Shown: positions 23,994 through 27,764 of the stretch, one piece after another | Position numbering within the stretch: position 1 is the stretch's first letter | How the letters are laid out: every line of letters begins with the position of its first letter | Assembly (NCBI GenBank): GCA_964479405.1 | Contig: CAYZMA010000010.1 | Span: 1 to 27,764, forward strand | DNA length: 27,764 nucleotides | Reading direction: 5' to 3' | DNA from: JAMCZU01 sp964479405 | Lineage (GTDB): Bacteria > Patescibacteriota > UBA1384 > UBA12157 > JAENIV01 | The notes under the pieces: generated by a model | Databases searched by the model: none | The model's input: the letters and a program-made list of their open reading frames with translations, nothing else | Told to the model about the DNA's origin: nothing | Position numbers and translations under genes: made by a program

Positions 23994-24159
23994 GGTCTCC
24001 CGCCGGCGACAATCTCTTTCGAAATTGCCATACACCCTTTCGGGTATATACCACATGAATAGTGCCGGTCAGAAGACCGTTTTTATTCATGTGGATTTGG
24101 TTGCCATGCCCTTTTACAGGTTTAGGCAGTTTTAAAAGTTACATCATAACCAGCTTTAT
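23994..24159 (-). ncRNA. Structured RNA or cis-regulatory leader, unknown class
   Basis: Three hairpins sit in tandem on the minus strand. Hairpin A has an 11-bp perfect stem (CCACATGAATA/TATTCATGTGG, 24084-24094 with 24051-24061) around an inner CGGTC-TTCT-GACCG. Hairpin B is TATACCC-GAAA-GGGTGTA (24031-24048). Hairpin C is GGCAATTTC-GAAA-GAGATTGTC (24008-24029). B and C both have GNRA tetraloops. They contain three G-U pairs that would be A-C mismatches on the plus strand, which fixes the strand. GGTCTTC in hairpin A can alternatively pair with GGGAGACC (23994-24001) just before ATTTTT. A strong promoter sits at its 5' end; the zinc-ribbon operon lies downstream. I could not match it to a known riboswitch or ribozyme. 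Confidence 0.65.
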
Positions 24160-24165
24160 GTCTAT

Positions 24166-24194
24166 ATTCTATAACGAATGGATTAATATCTCAA
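24166..24194 (-). promoter_or_regulatory. Promoter of the structured RNA / zinc-ribbon operon
   Basis: TTGAGA (24189-24194), exactly 17 bases, TAGAAT (24166-24171), each one mismatch from consensus. The predicted start is near 24159, about 24 bases upstream of the first structured segment. Confidence 0.7.
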
Positions 24195-24216
24195 TAGATC
24201 CATATTTATTCTAACA

Positions 24217-24271
24217 ATTTATCCCCTATTTCCGCTCCAGCGGTTTTAAGGGATAATTAGCAGATTAGAAT
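24217..24271 (+). repeat. R-family palindromic repeat, copy 3
   Basis: TTATCCC and GGGATAA arms surround CCGCT-CC-AGCGG, plus the CAGATTAGAAT flank. It is a direct repeat of copy 2 (52 of 53 bases). The weaker flanking similarity runs into the stop-codon region of the PaaX-like gene at 24294. Confidence 0.9.
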
Positions 24272-24293
24272 ATTACAATCTCGCAATAATTAA

Positions 24294-24896
24294 CTACATT
24301 GAGATGTTTTTCTTATCTAAAATTCCTCGATCGTAGAATATTTCCAATAAATTCATTTCGGTTTCAATTCGATCAGCCAAGACATACTGAACATACGGCT
24401 CAATTAAATACATTTTCTTTAAAGTATCAATTTCCAAACCACATTCAAACGGAAAGACATAGACACTTTCTTGGAGTTTTATAAAACCAATTCTTTCAAG
24501 TTTTTCTCTTAAAATGTCTCTTTCATTCTTTTTTGTATCCGGTATATCAAAAATCACAATTCGCCATTTTTTATCCCATTTCACTGACGACTTAATATCT
24601 AATTGCTCTATAAAATATTTCTTAAGCATTTTCTGACCCTTATCGGTCAGTTCAATAAACTCCCCTTTTTCATCAATATATTTCTTAATCGCACCAGCTC
24701 TTGTCAGCCGATACATCTCATGGCTAAATTTAATTTTGTCTTTCAGCCGAAACTTATCATAATCTTTAAAAGGAATTCTGTAGACCCGTGCTTTATCAAA
24801 AATCGGAATAGCATAACGATAAAAATCAACAAAATATAAAAGCACTTGCCGAGCAATAACTTCCGATTTTCTCAATTTAATTTTATCTATTTTCAC
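24294..24896 (-). CDS. PaaX-like protein with Cas2-like domain
   Basis: A 200-aa protein. Residues ~10-95 look like a winged helix-turn-helix (SEVIARQVLLYFVDF, LTRAGAIKKYIDEKGEFIEL, LTDKGQKMLKKY). Residues ~108-185 form a Cas2-like ferredoxin fold (KWRIVIFDIPDTKKNERD, LREKLERIGFIKLQESVYVF). Asp117 and Asp120 sit where Cas2 has its strand-end acidic motif. This architecture is the PaaX repressor family without the PaaX C-terminal domain; CPR genomes carry such proteins and they are often mislabelled Cas2. No cas1 or CRISPR is present. The gene is bracketed by palindromic R repeats on both sides. ATG 24896 has no clear ribosome site. It could be a regulator, or an enzyme acting on the flanking hairpins. 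Confidence 0.8.
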   Translation of the reverse strand: MKIDKIKLRKSEVIARQVLLYFVDFYRYAIPIFDKARVYRIPFKDYDKFRLKDKIKFSHEMYRLTRAGAIKKYIDEKGEFIELTDKGQKMLKKYFIEQLDIKSSVKWDKKWRIVIFDIPDTKKNERDILREKLERIGFIKLQESVYVFPFECGLEIDTLKKMYLIEPYVQYVLADRIETEMNLLEIFYDRGILDKKNISM

Positions 24897-24922
24897 TATA
24901 AATTATTATTTTACTGATTAGT

Positions 24923-24963
24923 ATTATCCCCAATTCCCGCTGGAGCAGTTTTAAGGGATAATT
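24923..24963 (+). repeat. R-family palindromic repeat, copy 4 (variant core)
   Basis: ATTATCCC and GGGATAAT arms as in copies 2 and 3, but the core is CCGCT-GG-AGCAG: the two central bases are complementary-swapped and one stem pair is broken. It lies 27 bases upstream of the PaaX-like start codon. The remaining gap to 25063 is AT-rich with nothing else recognisable. Confidence 0.8.
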
Positions 24964-25063
24964 GATTTTAATTAATTTTACACAATTAAGCAAAGCTGGT
25001 TTTTTTGGTTTTTTGTTTTTTTGATTAACTGAGATTAGTTGATTAAAATTAGTTAGTTTAGCT

Positions 25064-26440
25064 TTATTTGGTTGAAATTTTTTGATCCCGGTCTAAAATG
25101 CCATCAAAAAGCATTTTACCGTCAATGTTAACCGTCAAACTCTCATCATTTTGACCCGGTTGTTTTTGAACTAAAAGATGATAATTCGTCTCATACGGAA
25201 TTAAATAACTCATTTCAATAATATTAGCCTGTCCCGGCTCGGTTACAACTTCCGTTCCAAAATAACTTTTTTCCACCTCCGATCCTACTTCAATTTTGTC
25301 GCTAATATCTTTTTCATTAATTTTAGCCCTTAAAAACTGGGCATCCGCCGGCGCTAAAACTCTTAACCAATCTAAATTTTTACCATCGGGCCATTCGGCA
25401 GTACCAGAATGAACACGAGTAATTTTAAGGTCAACTTGATACATTTTTTGACCATCTTCGTAAGTTGGAGTCAGTCTGTAACTTATGTCGTCCTTAATTG
25501 AAAGAGACGATTTATTGCCCGAATAACTATTACTATTTAGATAGAGATAATCAACATTTTGATTAGTAGCAAACATTTCTTTAAGTTGCTGATTAGTCGC
25601 AACAGTGCCAGCCAAATTATATTTCTCCGCTAATGCCTCTTTGTCAGAATCTTTAAAATAAAAAATCATTTCTTTGGTGGTTAGCTCTTTTTTGACTAAA
25701 TTTAATAGTTGATATTTATTTTTTAGAGCTTGACTTAAAATGGCCGGATACATTTCTTTTAGAAATGATTTGGGTTCGTTTAAAACCCTATTTTCAGGAT
25801 TCTGCCAGTAGACTTTTTCAATTTGAGATTGGGTTTCAAAGTAAAAATTTTCAGCCGTAATTATGACATTGGATTTTTCTAATTTTACCGGTCCCGTAAT
25901 TTTTAGCAAATCAACTATTAATTTAGCGTTAATCCCAATAACGCCATCAATTTTATCGCCGGTTTCTTGTTCGTAAAAAAATGCCACATCGGAACCAGCG
26001 TCGCGAAAAGAAGGATCGTAATTGGAGTCTCTTAGAGCCCATGTTTTTTCGTTAAGCATTTTTTGCAATGGACCCGCCGGCGGCGCCACATAAAATTGAT
26101 TCGCAAAAGCATTGTCCAAAGCATAGATATTGGTATTAAAAGTAATATTTTTAACCTCAAAATCTTTAACTTCCACCACCGCGAACGAACCAATAAAACC
26201 ACCGGAGGACCGAAGTTCCGAATTATTTTGAAAGAGAACTAAAAATTTGCCACTGCGAAACAAAGACAAAATATTAAGATTTGGTAAAATATAGGAGGCG
26301 CTAATTTTTGTAACAAAAAATAAACTGACAATAATTGGAATTAAAATAAGGAGAACTAAATATTGACGATTTTTTTTCTTTTTGACTTTACTTTCTTTAC
26401 GCCAAAAATAAATTCCATCAACAAAACGAGTCTTTTTCAT
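25064..26440 (-). CDS. DUF4012 membrane-anchored surface protein
   Basis: A 458-aa protein with a basic N-terminus and one membrane anchor (YLVLLILIPIIVSLFFVT). The DUF4012 signature LVLFQNNSELRSSGGFIGSF follows and then GVIGINAKLIVDLLKITGPV. The large remainder is presumably outside the cell. DUF4012 proteins are common in CPR bacteria and Actinobacteria near polysaccharide genes; their function is unknown. ATG 26440 follows AAAGGTGGGG. It is 20 bases downstream of the chain-length regulator gene, so it belongs to the glycan/surface operon at the right edge. Confidence 0.92.
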   Translation of the reverse strand: MKKTRFVDGIYFWRKESKVKKKKNRQYLVLLILIPIIVSLFFVTKISASYILPNLNILSLFRSGKFLVLFQNNSELRSSGGFIGSFAVVEVKDFEVKNITFNTNIYALDNAFANQFYVAPPAGPLQKMLNEKTWALRDSNYDPSFRDAGSDVAFFYEQETGDKIDGVIGINAKLIVDLLKITGPVKLEKSNVIITAENFYFETQSQIEKVYWQNPENRVLNEPKSFLKEMYPAILSQALKNKYQLLNLVKKELTTKEMIFYFKDSDKEALAEKYNLAGTVATNQQLKEMFATNQNVDYLYLNSNSYSGNKSSLSIKDDISYRLTPTYEDGQKMYQVDLKITRVHSGTAEWPDGKNLDWLRVLAPADAQFLRAKINEKDISDKIEVGSEVEKSYFGTEVVTEPGQANIIEMSYLIPYETNYHLLVQKQPGQNDESLTVNIDGKMLFDGILDRDQKISTK

Positions 26441-26460
26441 ACCCCACCTTTAAAGAAAAA

Positions 26461-27093
26461 TTAATTTCCTTTTTTATCTTCGGCTTTAAAGTAGTCAACT
26501 GCCAAAGCTAAAATTGCGCCCAAAATTAAACCGGCAATCGCTCCAATTAGCAAATTCAACCAAGTATTTGCCGTTGTTTCGGTTACCACTGGTGTAAATT
26601 TAACAATATCATAAACATTTTCCTTGTCCGATTGAGCCATTTCATTGGTCTTTTCTTGCATTACGTCGGCAGCCGCATTAATTAATTTGTCTGCTTCATT
26701 TTTATCAGACACAGCAATAGAAACATTAATTGTCGCCGGTTCTTCACGAATAGCTTTAAAAAGTTTAGCCAATTTCGCTTGAGAAACATTGGGTAAAGTT
26801 ATATCTGCTTTAGTATAAATATCTTTGACCACTGCTGGCGAACTCATCCATGAAACCACAATTTGTGAAAAGAGCCCCGATGATTGAACATTGTAATAAT
26901 TATCAAAAGTATAATAATTAATTTGCGATTGCTTAAGGGCCGAGGCCTTGTTAACAGTTAAAGTGGTTGAGGCAAGATATGATCTTGGTTGCATTTTCGC
27001 AAAAAGAAAAGTGGCAATAATTGTCACAATAACCACCACCCAAAAAAGTTTTCCATACTTGCCAATAATTTTAAAATATTCCCTAAGTTCCAT
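26461..27093 (-). CDS. Wzz/YveK-type polysaccharide chain-length regulator
   Basis: A 210-aa polysaccharide co-polymerase-like protein. An N-terminal TM helix (LFWVVVIVTIIATFLFAKM) is followed by the typical SYLASTTLTVNKAS strand. A helical periplasmic-type domain comes next, with a C-terminal TM helix (LLIGAIAGLILGAILALAVDY) preceded by a Pro-containing VVTET segment. There is no attached tyrosine-kinase domain, so it resembles the CapA/YveK/CpsC form. ATG 27093 has GGAGG upstream. It lies 12 bases after the glycosyltransferase stop and just before DUF4012, supporting a role in exopolysaccharide or surface-glycan assembly. Confidence 0.9.
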   Translation of the reverse strand: MELREYFKIIGKYGKLFWVVVIVTIIATFLFAKMQPRSYLASTTLTVNKASALKQSQINYYTFDNYYNVQSSGLFSQIVVSWMSSPAVVKDIYTKADITLPNVSQAKLAKLFKAIREEPATINVSIAVSDKNEADKLINAAADVMQEKTNEMAQSDKENVYDIVKFTPVVTETTANTWLNLLIGAIAGLILGAILALAVDYFKAEDKKGN

Positions 27094-27105
27094 AAAAACC
27101 TCCGA

Positions 27106-27764
27106 TTATTTATTTTTATATCTACTATTAATATACTCTAAAACTTTGCTCTTGAAAAGCTCCTTGTCAAATTTTTCCGCTTGTGTTCGTATTACCCGAG
27201 AGTTAAACTTCATTTTTTGAAATTTTCTAACCGCCAAAATTAAATCTTCAACCGTCTGCTTAGAAAAAAAGACACCGGTTTTACCTTCAATAACGGTCTC
27301 TTTTGCCCCGCCTTTATTAAAAGCAATTACCGGACGCCCAGAAGCCATTGATTCCAGTGGCACAATCCCAGCATCTTCTTCTTGAGGAAAAATTATCGCA
27401 ATTGAACCTTCATACATCTTGGCTAATTTTTCATCATCCACCCGCCCTACTAATTCAATATTTTTTGGGACGCTTTTTTTAAAATCATTAAATTTTGTGC
27501 CTGTGCCAACAATTTTTAAAGATAATTTCAATTTCCTAAATGCTGAAATAACCATTTCAACTTTTTTATAAGGCTCAATTCGCGAGACCAAAAGATAGTA
27601 ATTTCTTGACCTCGCAGGTCTAACCTGGGAATTTGGCCTAAATTTGTCAATATCCACTGGCGGAAAAATTGCGAACGAATCGCGATTATAATATTTTTTT
27701 ATCCGGGCTCGGACATTTTGAGAATTGGCAATAAAATAGTCCGGCCGTTTGGCCGCTTTTAAAT
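27106..27764 (-). CDS. GT4-family glycosyltransferase, C-terminal part
   Basis: The 3' two-thirds or so of a GT-B glycosyltransferase; the frame is open to the window edge (LKAAKRPDYFIANSQNVRAR...), so the true start lies outside. The hinge region IFPPVDIDKF and the SRIEPYKKVEMVISAF donor-site segment are followed by the EX7E motif within EEDAGIVPLESMASGRPVIA and then GGAKETV, typical of GT4 (WbaZ/RfaB-like). The donor sugar cannot be read from sequence. An internal GTG at 27657 is not a real start, since the conserved sequence continues upstream. It is part of the surface-polysaccharide block. Confidence 0.92.
   Translation of the reverse strand, partial: LKAAKRPDYFIANSQNVRARIKKYYNRDSFAIFPPVDIDKFRPNSQVRPARSRNYYLLVSRIEPYKKVEMVISAFRKLKLSLKIVGTGTKFNDFKKSVPKNIELVGRVDDEKLAKMYEGSIAIIFPQEEDAGIVPLESMASGRPVIAFNKGGAKETVIEGKTGVFFSKQTVEDLILAVRKFQKMKFNSRVIRTQAEKFDKELFKSKVLEYINSRYKNK

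Noticed and set aside
23994..24135. SAM-I, c-di-GMP, c-di-AMP, tmRNA, SRP or RNase P RNA
   Set aside because: Short matches such as GGCAACC and CCTAAACC occur, but the required cores (for example the SAM-I GAGGGA or SRP GGAAG loop) are absent or in the wrong order.
24294..24896. A CRISPR-Cas locus because of the Cas2-like and Cas4-like proteins
   Set aside because: No Cas1, effector or repeat-spacer array is present; the R repeats are palindromic singletons, and the Cas2 fold is fused to a winged helix as in PaaX.
1..27764. tRNA or rRNA genes
   Set aside because: No cloverleaf with a T-loop motif and no rRNA-like conserved blocks were seen on either strand.

Overview
The window is AT-rich with dense, short intergenic gaps, and almost every gene is on the minus strand. 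The gene content points to a Patescibacteria/CPR (Candidate Phyla Radiation) genome. It has CPR-style compact versions of rpoB, obgE and infB, a DUF4012 membrane protein, a PaaX-like protein with a Cas2-like domain, several tiny conserved-looking ORFs, and perfect or near-perfect sigma-70 promoters close to start codons. TGA closes gyrA, cdaA and the methyltransferase at natural overlaps or ends. The standard bacterial code therefore applies, not the UGA=Gly code of Gracilibacteria/SR1. I cannot assign a finer lineage from sequence alone.

Layout, right to left in the direction of transcription. The right edge (25.0-27.8 kb) is a cell-surface block: a partial GT4 glycosyltransferase, a Wzz/YveK-type chain-length regulator and DUF4012. 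From 21.3 to 25.0 kb lies an accessory region. It holds a PaaX/Cas2-like gene between two palindromic repeats, then a strong promoter, a highly structured RNA, a tiny ORF broken by an in-frame TGA, two zinc-ribbon membrane proteins and an anchored coiled-coil protein. That module is itself bracketed by a 53-bp direct repeat with one mismatch (22048-22100 and 24219-24271). A lone plus-strand gene with its own promoter and terminator follows.

From 15.0 to 21.2 kb are gyrB, a 56-aa basic ORF, gyrA and a primary-type sigma factor ending in a clear terminator. From 11.3 to 15.0 kb are a 54-aa ORF, a Cas4/RecB-like nuclease and a two-gene restriction-modification system. From 5.2 to 11.2 kb runs a core block infB, cdaA, cdaR (ybbR), LysM/M23 hydrolase and obgE, which links translation initiation, c-di-AMP synthesis, wall remodelling and ribosome-associated GTPase function. 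A hicBA toxin-antitoxin pair with its own promoter separates this from rpoB-rpoC, which is driven by a perfect consensus promoter.

The most unusual signals are three. First, the 23994-24159 RNA has three hairpins, two with GAAA tetraloops, and G-U pairs that fix its strand. It also has a possible alternative pairing in front of a membrane/zinc-ribbon operon. Second, interspersed palindromic repeat families (R and S) flank the accessory genes. Third, two related palindromic elements are inserted in frame in the N- and C-terminal extensions of gyrA, like Rickettsia palindromic elements.
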